Shown in pieces: positions 10,716-19,459 of a stretch of 47,500 bases of DNA. Source of the DNA: Mesostigma viride (taxonomy: Eukaryota; Streptophyta; Mesostigmatophyceae; Mesostigmatales; Mesostigmataceae). The position numbers and the translations under genes were made by a program. The stretch is from positions 1 through 47,500 of the forward strand of contig RPFO01001056.1 in NCBI GenBank assembly GCA_009746045.1, written 5' to 3'. The first letter of the stretch is position 1. Each line of letters begins with the position of its first letter. The notes under the pieces are model-generated. The model had not been told where the DNA came from. It searched no databases and saw only the letters and a list, made by a program, of their open reading frames with translations.

Positions 10716-11454
10716 CCGTCGCCGCCGCTGGCGTTGGGTAGTGCCATGCATTGTGGTACCAACCCAAGGTTGCTGTGGGAGTTCCCTTGAACCCTGAGTG
10801 CCCCCCCTCAGGATAAAATTACTGGATGTTCCCTAGCAACCGCCACCATTAGGGAGGACAGTCAATACTTGCTGACCCACATTTGCTTGACATGTCAATA
10901 TGTAACAACCAAATCTGACTTGTTGTTACATCCTGAGTTTTGTAATAGTTTGGGATTTTATTTGAGGCCTTTTGGACAAGTATTGAGCTAGTTATGAGGT
11001 TTCCCACGTGCAGAGATATTTGGAGACCCTTTGTCAACTGACTTGTTTAGACCCTCATTGGTCGTGGCCTGATCCACGTGGGGTTATTAGTTGGTCGGTT
11101 CTGCCAAGTCTTAAATGATCCTTTAGGACTCCAGTGCTTATCAAGATTCGGTGATTCCACGTCTGGATTCTGCCAGGCTGGTTTGTGTGCTCTTCTGTTA
11201 CGTGTGTAGTTAGAGGGACGAAAGAATCTTACCTTGTGATGCTGTAACCTGATTGGTCCATTTCAGGCGAACGGTGGAGCATGCTCGACATGCACGTTGA
11301 TATTAGGACGTATGGGTTGCCATTGCTGGAACGTTTGTTGTGATCTAATCTAACATGGTATAATAAGGTTCGCATTATTCATCCATCCTCAAAGCCTCTT
11401 GCTCGTTGACCACTTTCAGTTCCACAGAAGTAGTCAAGGATATTACTTGTCTGG
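10716..11454. other. MULE interior, no gene seen
   Basis: No coding frame or recognisable motif was found. Confidence 0.45.
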
Positions 11455-12316
11455 CATGGCGGTGCGGACACGGAGATTCGGCTAGCAGACATCATTTACG
11501 CAGACCACACCACCCTCTTCGAGGACACTGAGCACGTGCAGACATGGCTTGACTGCCTGGCTCTCGAGGCCCGTGCAGTGGGGCTTGAGGTCAGCAAGAA
11601 GACAGAGGCCCTGGCGGTTGGGCTCACCAACTCAGCGCCGCCCCTCTATCTCCTAGACGGCTCTCGAGTCCTGTATCGGGACCGCGTTAAGCTGCTGGGC
11701 AGCCTGCTCCCTAGCTGCGAGGTTGATGTGGACCACCGCATCTCCCTCGCCTGGCACGCTTTACGCCAGTACCGGGCCCTGTGGCGCAAGCCCCTGGGCA
11801 AGATCGAGAAACAGGACCTGTTCAAGGTCCTCGTCCTTCCTGTTCTCACGTATGGCGCCGAGACGTGGACCCTCACCGCCGACCTGGCCCGCAAGCTGGA
11901 CGGCGCGGTCACCAGCATGCTGCGTTCCATTTTCAGAGTAGGATATGCTGCTCATGTCCGCAATGAGGACCTGTACCAGGGCATGCCCTATATCACCAGC
12001 ACAATTAAGCAACGCCGCCTGCAGCTAGTAGGGCACCTAGCTCGCACCAACCAGGTAGACACCTCACGTGGCCCCCCGCAGGACTGCGACCAGCCCAGCC
12101 TGGCCGGCACCTCCTGACGTGGGCTGGGCCCAGTGATGTTAGACGCCGCAAGGCCCGCACCTTCAAGGAACAGCTAGTAGAGGACATAGGGGGCCTAGGC
12201 CTCTCCGTGATTTGGAAGAAGATGATGGACAAGTGGGCCCAGGTCATAGAGGACAACGAGCCCCCCCCAGTGGGGAAGCGCCCGCGTGTGCAATCCCGCG
12301 GGAGGCACGCTAGATA
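11455..12316 (+). pseudogene. 3' part of a non-LTR retrotransposon reverse transcriptase ORF
   Basis: The frame enters as IRLADIIYADHTTLFED, the catalytic box of a LINE-type RT. The second catalytic Asp is His here (YADH at 11497-11508). It then reads EVSKKTEALAVG, VKLLGSLLPSCEVDVDHRI and VLVLPVLTYGAETWTLTADL, the usual thumb-region order after the RT palm in LINE-type elements. At about 12100 the frame shifts by one base and continues as LLTWAGPSDVRRRKARTFKE to TAG at 12314. Adding one base to the CC pair there would join the two. The 5' part of the RT and any endonuclease are missing, as expected for a 5'-truncated copy. The His substitution suggests the copy is inactive. It lies inside the MULE. 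Confidence 0.85.
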
Positions 12317-12547
12317 GCTCCCCCTAGGGCAGCGTGCGGCTGCCTAGATAGTTAGCATGCTGTTAGATAGATGTAGTATGTCGCCAATGTAGATAGATTA
12401 GACCGGTAGGAATGTTTGCACCCATCCATCCATCCATCGGGGTTAATGCTCCGTGACTCCCCAACGGGAGCACGAGTCTAATTAATTAATTAATTAATTA
12501 ATTACTTGTCTAACTTACTGAGATAACTAGACACAAATCACACAATG
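12317..12547 (+). repeat. 3' tail with CATC units, module V and TTAA tract
   Basis: The tail of the retroelement contains GATAGATG words. A short (CATC)n is followed by module V (about 12437-12475, GCTCCGTGACTCCCCAACGG) and then a (TTAA)n tract at about 12480-12505. Module V plus a TTAA tract recurs inverted at 13085-13155, next to the large GGAT array. Confidence 0.75.
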
Positions 12548-12625
12548 ATCAAGGAGACAATTATATTTCTTGATCAACGCATCTCTCGATTTCTGGCCTG
12601 CGCATGCGCTGGTTGTCTCCTTGAT
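12548..12625. repeat. Repeat R copy with 13-bp inverted ends
   Basis: Perfect ends ATCAAGGAGACAA and TTGTCTCCTTGAT bound 78 bases. A 19-base direct repeat containing TTTCTTGATCAACGCAT lies at about 12564 and 12624. Confidence 0.75.
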
Positions 12626-12982
12626 ATTTCTTGATCAACGCATTGCAGTCCAATGTGGTGTGAGCAATTGTTTGTAAAGCCGCGGTATTCTGATCAGGCA
12701 CTCCGCAAAGGTGAAAACCATTTGCGTTCAGTGCCGGGCCGCGGAAAACGCGGAAAAACGCGATCTGCAAATGAATCCGACCGGAATCGAACTGGGGACC
12801 TCTCGCACCAATTTTGCTGACTATAGGACGGACGTCTCCGGTTACCATGGCATCGCCAACTTACACCTACAGTCATCCGCAAAAGTTCCCCTGTCCGGGG
12901 AGTGATGCAAGCCGCGGTATGATTGTGTGCACGAGTTTAATTCATCAACCCCGATGGATTCGATTGACTAGATTAATTGAAG
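12626..12982. other. MULE interior, no gene seen
   Basis: Short frames only. A stretch around 12770-12850 is open on both strands without any recognisable motif. Confidence 0.35.
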
Positions 12983-13056
12983 ATATAACGGCAGGCTCGA
13001 GCTACCATGGTCCGGATTCTCCCGATTTCTGGCCTGCGCTGGTTGTTTCCTTGAGA
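12983..13056 (-). repeat. Repeat R copy, medium length
   Basis: It matches the minus-strand copy at 7605-7680 from ATAACGGCAGGCTCGAGC to GGTTGTTTCCTTGA, and is shorter at the variable end. Confidence 0.85.
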
Positions 13057-13084
13057 TTAAGTGAGACAACTATGCATGCCTGAG

Positions 13085-13155
13085 ATGTATTAATTAATTA
13101 ACTAATTAAAATCCTGCTAGCTCCCGTTGGGGAGTCATGGAGCATTAATCGCGAC
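13085..13155 (-). repeat. TTAA tract plus module V, inverted copy
   Basis: The (TTAA)n tract and module V (GCTCCCGTTGGGGAGTCATG) mirror 12425-12505. The module touches the GGAT array at 13156. Confidence 0.85.
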
Positions 13156-13580
13156 GGATGGATGGATGGATGGATGGATGGATGGATGGATGGATGGATG
13201 GATGGATGGATGGATGGATGGATGGATGGATGGATGGATGGATGGATGGATGGATGGATGGATGGATGGATGGATGGATGGATGGATGGATGGATGGATG
13301 GATGGATGGATGGATGGATGGATGGATGGATGGATGGATGGATGGATGGATGGATGGATGGATGGATGGATGGATGGATGGATGGATGGATGGATGGATG
13401 GATGGATGGATGGATGGATGGATGGATGGATGGATGGATGGATGGATGGATGGATGGATGGATGGATGGATGGATGGATGGATGGATGGATGGATGGATG
13501 GATGGATGGATGGATGGATGGATGGATGGATGGATGGATGGATGGATGGATGGATGGATGGATGGATGGATGGATGGATG
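13156..13580 (+). repeat. (GGAT)n microsatellite, 425 bp
   Basis: About 106 perfect GGAT units. The Trp-Met-Asp-Gly and Ile-His-Pro-Ser frames are repeat artefacts. Confidence 0.98.
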
Positions 13581-14873
13581 GGTGCACACAATCCCACCCG
13601 TCTATTCTATCTAGTAACAAACAATCCTGCTAGTCTATCTTATCTAGCTAGAGTGTGCCAGACCCTAGGAGTCTTGCCTAGATATATACTCACTAGTAGA
13701 TATGCTCTAGTTGTCTCACATCATTGTCTCACTTAATAATTAATATGTGTGAATGCACGTAGTTTCACAATAATGACCAACTAGTGGCCGGGAGTACCTG
13801 TTCACGTGCCCCGTTGAGGGCTTATATATATCGTCGAGGCAAGAAGCAACCATTTATCAAGGAGACAATGCAACAACCAGCGCAGGCCAGATAATTTATA
13901 CCAAGTCCTCAATTTGCATGATTTTTCAATTGCTCCTTATCCAATTACAATTTACAACACATACGCATGAATCATAGAGCTTTGTGTGCTACAACGCAGA
14001 CAGTTCTGGCGCTCCCGGTCGTCATCTTGCCGACACCGGGCCACTGCGGTCGTCACCCGGCACCCCTCACCCGACCCCACTGCACAGCACAAACCTGCTT
14101 CCTAGAATTGGCCTGCAGCCGAGAAGGGCGCCAATGCCGTGTAGAAACTCATGATGTGAACGGCATGTGGTCAGTGGTCACAAGCGCCAAGGACACCTAG
14201 TGGCCTTTACCTGCCCCAAACCACAACATCCCAAGCATGCCTTTATCTGCGGAGCAGCTGATCCTGAAGTGGCCATCCCGCCCTTACGACACATAACACC
14301 GACCATGCCACCATGGGACCTGCGTCCTGCTATAAAATATTTGCCTTGATATCGTCGTCTTGTGCCCGCACGTCCATGGAGGTTGAAATTACTTATTAAC
14401 ATGCGAATATAATCAATGAGGCATGAAAATTGTTGCGCACAACCCGCCGGATTCCCTCCACAGCACAGCCGAAGGAACCAATCTAACAGCCCTGTTTTCT
14501 TGACTAGTTTGTCATACCAGCTAGCACCGCAACACAATACTAATTCGGCCGTTGATTGACATTTCCCCAGCCTACTTGACTGGCACAGATGCCGCTAAAT
14601 TCTTTCGGTCCGTCAATTCCTTTGGTGTGGAGTTGAATTTATTATACTAGGCCAAAGTCCCCCCGCGGCTCGCGCCCTGGCCATGGTGAAATTGGTGATG
14701 GACCCTGGATGGACTTTGAAGTTTTCTGCCTTCCATCCTGCGGCGAGGCTCCGCTTGGCAGTTGACGCGCCAGCATTTTCTTCTGTCATTTGTACTTACG
14801 CACCATAAGTTTACGCGCCGGGGCGCGTGCGATCGATACAGTTCGCACAGGCATGTGCGTCGGCGCCCTCAGT
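13581..14873. other. MULE interior, no gene seen; repeat R fragment at 13857-13893
   Basis: The sequence around 13590-13720 contains CTAGATA-type words. ATCAAGGAGACAA at 13857, followed by AACCAGCGCAGGCC, marks a rearranged fragment of repeat R. Nothing else was recognised up to the right inverted repeat. Confidence 0.5.
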
Positions 14874-15088
14874 AGTATGAGCCAGTAGGCTGCGCTTTCC
14901 GTTCGTTTCGTCCCTGATCACAACGTTTCCGGCTCATGCCGCCGCGTCTGCAAGCGTTACCCGTATTTATCGGCCCACACCGTTCCTTTCGCAAGCGTTA
15001 CCCGTATTTATCGACGCGTACCGTAGCCTCTCGTCATTGTCATCTGTCATCGGGTGTTGCCAACACCGGGTGTGATTTCCAAAAACCC
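14874..15088 (-). repeat. Right terminal inverted repeat of the MULE
   Basis: It is the mirror of 8074-8288 and ends with CCAAAAACCC at 15088. Confidence 0.95.
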
Positions 15089-15097
15089 CTCCAGGAA
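15089..15097. repeat. Target-site duplication of the MULE, right
   Basis: CTCCAGGAA is identical to 8065-8073. Confidence 0.9.
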
Positions 15098-15192
15098 CGT
15101 GCGTGTTTGCAACTTGCCCGTTGAAACTCTACGGCGGAGCCAATTTTCGGAAGAACCTCACCCTTCTGCTTGCAAGTTCGGGACAAATTCGG
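15096..15192 (+). repeat. Dispersed module W, right copy
   Basis: It matches 4601-4704 in inverted orientation, including GTTGAAACTCTACGGCGGAG. It directly adjoins the GGAT array. Confidence 0.9.
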
Positions 15193-15255
15193 TGGATGGA
15201 TGGATGGATGGATGAATGGATGGATGGATGGATGGATGGATGGATGGATGGATGG

Positions 15256-15291
<36 letters not shown>

Positions 15292-16237
15292 ATGGATGGA
15301 TGGATGGATGGATGGATGGATGGATGGATGGATGGATGGATGGATGGATGGATGGATGGATGGATGGATGGATAAATGGATGGATGGATGGATGGATGGA
15401 TGGATGGATGGATGGATGGATGGATGGATGGATGGATGGATGGATGGATGGATGGATGGATGGATGGATGGATGGATGGATGGATGGATGGATGGATGGA
15501 TGGATGGATGGATGGATGGATGGATGGATGGATGGATGGATGGATGGATGGATGGATGGATGGATGGATGGATGGATGGATGGATGGATGGATGGATGGA
15601 TGGATGGATGGATGGATGGATGGATGGATGGATGGATGGATGGATGGATGGATGGATGGATGGATGGATGGATGGATGGATGGATGGATGGATGGATGGA
15701 TGGATGGATGGATGGATGGATGGATGGATGGATGGATGGATGGATGGATGGATGGATGGATGGATGGATGGATGGATGGATGGATGGATGGATGGATGGA
15801 TGGATGGATGGATGGATGGATGGATGGATGGATGGATGGATGGATGGATGGATGGATGGATGGATGGATGGATGGATGGATGGATGGATGGATGGATGGA
15901 TGGATGGATGGATGGATGGATGGATGGATGGATGGATGGATGGATGGATGGATGGATGGATGGATGGATGGATGGATGGATGGATGGATGGATGGATGGA
16001 TGGATGGATGGATGGATGGATGGATGGATGGATGGATAGATGGATGGATGGATAGATGGATGGATGGATGGATGGATGGATGGATGGATGGATGGATGGA
16101 TGGATGGATGGATGGATGGATGGATGGATGGATGGATGGATGGATGGATGGATGGATGGATGGATGGATGGATGGATGGATGGATGGATGGATGGATGGA
16201 TGGATGGATGGATGGATGGATGGATGGATGGATGGAT
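15193..16237 (+). repeat. (TGGA)n microsatellite, 1,045 bp
   Basis: About 261 units with only five single-base interruptions (near 15215, 15265, 15373, 16037 and 16053). The interruptions cluster near the two ends, and about 660 bases in the middle are perfect. Confidence 0.98.
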
Positions 16238-16577
16238 TTGCTGAGCTTCGCTCATTTTATATATGACGCGTGGACGGGCTCAAAGGGGACCGACCTGCCG
16301 TAGGTAGCGTAAGACTAGCGCTTGTCACGAGGGTACTGCACCGGCCGGCCCTTTTTGTGCCTATAGGCTGAGTGTGGTTCCGGAGTGCAGGCCTAGGTAG
16401 CTTCTAACGTACGTCACTAGACCTTGTTACCTGCGCCAGCCGCCAGGCGTGGCGCAACTGTGATTGGCAGTCAGTACACCTTGTACCTGCGCCAGCCGGC
16501 AGGCCTGCGTGGCGCAATGTGAATGATAGTCAGTACTTAGAGTGGTGTAGGGGACGTAGGGAGGCCTCTTTTCAGCT
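16237..16577 (+). repeat. Dispersed module Y, first copy
   Basis: These 341 bases recur in direct orientation at 34160-34500 with one substitution seen. The module begins exactly at the end of the GGAT array. Confidence 0.97.
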
Positions 16578-17154
16578 TCGCAACTTGATCCCAGCATTTG
16601 CTGGCAAGGTCGGCTGGCCGCTATGGCGGCTGCGCTGAATGTAAGACGATGCTATCGGCCTCTCCGGGCGTGGAGAGGCCTGGAATAAAATTCTTTATGT
16701 TCGCCACCCACCGTTACAGGCCACGGTAATGGTTGTTGGGTGGGGGGCTCTACGTTTTGAGTAAAATGGTGTGATTTCCGGCGCTGGGCCCACTGACGAT
16801 TCCCCTCTACCCCTGGGTGCGGCAAGCGGCTTCCTGACACTGGGGAAGCTGCGATTTTAGTCGGACAACGTCAGGGAAGGAGCCATACAGGCCAGGGCCA
16901 GCGGCTACGGTGGAAAGAATCACAGGTGGAGGCGAATCTGCCTTAAACGTGGAGATGGCTAGCGCGGGGTGCCAGGGTAGCCCATAACTGCCAGGAGCCT
17001 GACAGCGGACCCGATCTTTCGGCCTGTAACCAGACGGGAGTTTCGGGGAGGATGCGGGGCTGGAGCGAATCTTGGTGGGAGGAGCGCGCTCTTCATCATT
17101 GCCCAGTTTTTCAGCAAAGAATGTTCGCCTGGCGGGGCTGAAATTCTTGCTGTT
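16578..17154. other. No gene seen; hairpin with adjacent AATAAA
   Basis: A perfect hairpin GGCCTCTCC / GGAGAGGCC (16657-16680) is followed three bases later by AATAAA (16684-16689). No coding frame was recognised up to element A. Confidence 0.5.
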
Positions 17155-17159
17155 TTATC
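17155..17159. repeat. Target-site duplication of element A, left
   Basis: TTATC is repeated at 33504-33508. Confidence 0.9.
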
Positions 17160-17773
17160 AGTTGTATGAGAGTGAATGCCAAGAATTCCGCCATGGTTCT
17201 TGCAGGAAGTTGCCTTTATTAATAACAAGGAACACAGACGTAAGTCACGTCACTTCCAAGACTGCACGCAGCACAGACGACAGGGTCGCAGTGCCAAGAG
17301 AACGTGCACGCAAGAACTAGCGTCCCGGTGCGACCAAGTCACACATATAGGTTGTTAGGGACGCGTCCAAGTATTCAGCTGCACTGTCACAGCTGAACTG
17401 TCAATCAATTGATTACACAGACTCTGGCACGCCTTTGGCGCGCAGATCTATCAATTGTCCATACGGCTAGTCCTGTGGACCTATCCGTACACTGCTCAGC
17501 ATCAATTGTCTCATAGGTCCTGGCGCGCTACAGCGCCTACCTATCAATTGACCATCAAGTCCTGTACAAGTCCTGTCAACGTCCTGCGGACTATCAAAGT
17601 GACACTTGTACATCCTGTGTCCGTACGCGCCCACAGTGGCGCGCCGGGTACTGTCGGCACAGCCTAGGAAACGTCATAACTTTTACGTTCCTTAACCAAA
17701 TGAGGCGTTCAAGGTGCCGTTGGAAAGAGCGTAACAATCTCTATCCATCTAACGTAAATCCTTTACGTTAACT
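17160..17773 (-). repeat. Element A 3' LTR
   Basis: 614 bp. On the plus strand it begins AGTTGTATGAG and ends TTTACGTTAACT. It lacks the usual TG...CA ends and shows only a 4-base inverted end (AGTT/AACT). Compared with 32888-33503 I see one substitution and a 2-base indel. Confidence 0.95.
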
Positions 17774-17794
17774 CCAATCCCTTCTTTTCTTTAG
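17774..17794 (-). promoter_or_regulatory. Polypurine tract of element A
   Basis: On the minus strand AAAGAAAAGAAGGGATTGG abuts the 3' LTR. Element B has nearly the same tract at the same place. This fits the primer site for plus-strand DNA synthesis. Confidence 0.8.
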
Positions 17795-18715
17795 GGATCA
17801 CATCCCCTGCCAGGGACCCTTGAAGTAGCTTGAAATGTCCTTCACTCCAGCTTGAAGCTTGAACAGATGTCTTTAATGGCCATTGCCATTCCCCCAGCCT
17901 TTTCTTTTAAGGAACTGGAAAAGAAACAGATCTGCCACAGGGAAAACCATTCCATGAGAAATGGATAAAAACCTATGGAAGTGGCATTACAGAGTACCAC
18001 CAGATATTAGAAGCACACAAAATTAAATACATACAGGTTAATTCTATGAGGTCTTCTCCAGGAATTAATCCCATCACCTCGGTAGAGCCTCCAGTACAAT
18101 GACCTTCTGGCGGTGAGTTACATTAATCCCAGATACTAATCCCATAAAACCCAGTACATATTCAATATAAGTACAATAAATCCATGACCACTTGACAAAG
18201 TAAGGCGTATTACAATAGTTTGCCTGTCATTCTCTCAACAGGGGTCTATTGGCGCCCGTCTTACGGCGCCCGTCTACTTGCCAGATGGTAAACTGCCACA
18301 GCAAACAAATGACAAAATGAAACACATAGGCAACAATTAAATCCTGCCCTGGGGAACTAGGGAAGTCTGAACAGGCAAACACCTGAACAGGCCAGCTTGT
18401 AGAAACATAATACCAGGGAATCGAACCCCGCCCTATAAACCCCAGAATAAAGGTTCCCAGACCATTGTGAGAAGTATGTACAAATATACATTTCTTTTTT
18501 TAAAATAGAATACATGGTCTGTAATGGACCTGTCAACCTTGTGTAGTCAACAGCATGAACCCCAGCCAAAGCCTGGCTGTATCCTGATTAAAATCAGAGT
18601 GAGTGTACCATGGTCCATGAGCCTTAGTACAGACTAAAATACAGGTATTATGCCAGTCACAATGCTGACACTACCCCACAATCTGCTCTCCAATGCCCTA
18701 TAACCAGGCACCAGC
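17795..18715 (-). other. Element A 3' untranslated region
   Basis: About 920 bases between the RNase H stop and the polypurine tract. No coding frame was seen. Confidence 0.6.
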
Positions 18716-19459
18716 TTAGACAGCTTGCTGAGATGGGTCCATCAGAGACTGAAGAACCTTGTATTGCACTGCTGCCTTCTGCACTAGCTTGGTCAAAGCA
18801 TCAGCAGGATTGTCAACCCCAGGGATATGCTCAATATTGGCCAAGGAGGACAACTCCTTAAGAAGGAGATAATCCAAGTCCCTACTTCTGGCCATCTGCC
18901 TGTGCACAAACTGCACCATCCCCATGGAGTCTGTTTTTAGAAGAGTGGTAACCTGAAGTGGCCAAGGAGTGTTAGAAGTCATCTGATGAAGCAACTCCTT
19001 CAGATAAAGGCTTGTGTGAATGCCTTCACAAATAGCCCTGCATTCTGCCACATCACTGCTGACAGCCACCCGTTTGTGCAGGCGACTAAACCAGCTCACC
19101 AAACTCCCCAGGCCTTCCTGTCTGAGCACAAAGAGCCCTGCAGCCCTGCCCCTGACCTTGGAGACCTGCCTGCTGTCCATTGAGCTATCCACATACAGCT
19201 CCATGCAAATGGGTTGTGATAAATCCACTGCAGACAACAGAATGCCAGATGAAGCCCTGACCTGATCAGCCACCTTGGCAGACCCTAGCTCCACCAGCAT
19301 GTCATCAGGCAACCTGGCTATGACCATAAGGTCTGGCCTGGAAATGCCTGCCACCCAAGCAACCATGCCCCTCACCATGGGACACAGTGCCTGTGTGATG
19401 GTTGGAGGAAGCTTGCTAATGAGGGTCTCTTGATAATCATTGCCCCCCACCAGCAGCAT
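18716..19459 (-). CDS. Element A Pol, RNase H end (frame-shifted from RT)
   Basis: This is the copia-type RNase H, which removes the RNA template during reverse transcription. Visible motifs are MELYVDSSMDSRQVSKVRGR (first Asp), SSDVAECRAICEG (Glu), LLKTDSMGMVQFVH (Asp) and the closing HIPGVDNPADALTKL, which parallels the LADILTK end of copia polyproteins. The stop is TAA at 18716. The frame differs by one base from the RT part upstream. The break falls in the seven-C run at 19468-19474, where one more base would restore continuity and match element B. It probably was one polyprotein with the upstream part. Confidence 0.88.
   Translation of the reverse strand: MLLVGGNDYQETLISKLPPTITQALCPMVRGMVAWVAGISRPDLMVIARLPDDMLVELGSAKVADQVRASSGILLSAVDLSQPICMELYVDSSMDSRQVSKVRGRAAGLFVLRQEGLGSLVSWFSRLHKRVAVSSDVAECRAICEGIHTSLYLKELLHQMTSNTPWPLQVTTLLKTDSMGMVQFVHRQMARSRDLDYLLLKELSSLANIEHIPGVDNPADALTKLVQKAAVQYKVLQSLMDPSQQAV

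Larger units (their letters stand above)
8074..15088 (+). mobile_element. Mutator-like DNA transposon (MULE), 7.0 kb
   Basis: The element is bounded by 215-bp inverted repeats (8074-8288 and 14874-15088) that differ at only a few positions, and by a perfect 9-bp duplication CTCCAGGAA. Long inverted repeats plus a 9-bp duplication are diagnostic of the Mutator superfamily. The first gene inside, just after the left repeat, is a SWIM-finger transposase tail, as expected for this family. The catalytic core of the transposase is absent, so the copy is non-autonomous. The interior also holds a non-LTR RT remnant, a GCC-rich minisatellite, repeat R copies and a GGAT array. Apart from the transposase tail, the interior looks acquired. 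Confidence 0.92.

Noticed and set aside
10363-10790. Proline-rich and Arg/Ala-rich proteins on both strands
   Set aside because: The GCC-rich minisatellite has almost no stop codons in any frame. The overlapping frames cannot all be real and none has flanking coding sequence.
14610-14623. Fragment of 18S rRNA (CCGTCAATTCCTTT, a universal primer site)
   Set aside because: Only 14 bases match and the flanks do not look like rRNA. It is probably chance.
15158-16266. Long open frames of Trp-Met-Asp-Gly and Ile-His-Pro-Ser repeats
   Set aside because: They are the direct translation of a GGAT array in all frames. No start, flanking domain or codon variation supports a protein. The same holds at 13156-13580 and 34715-34857.
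17120-17155. 18S-like GAAATTCTTG near element A
   Set aside because: The match is about 11 bases without surrounding rRNA sequence.
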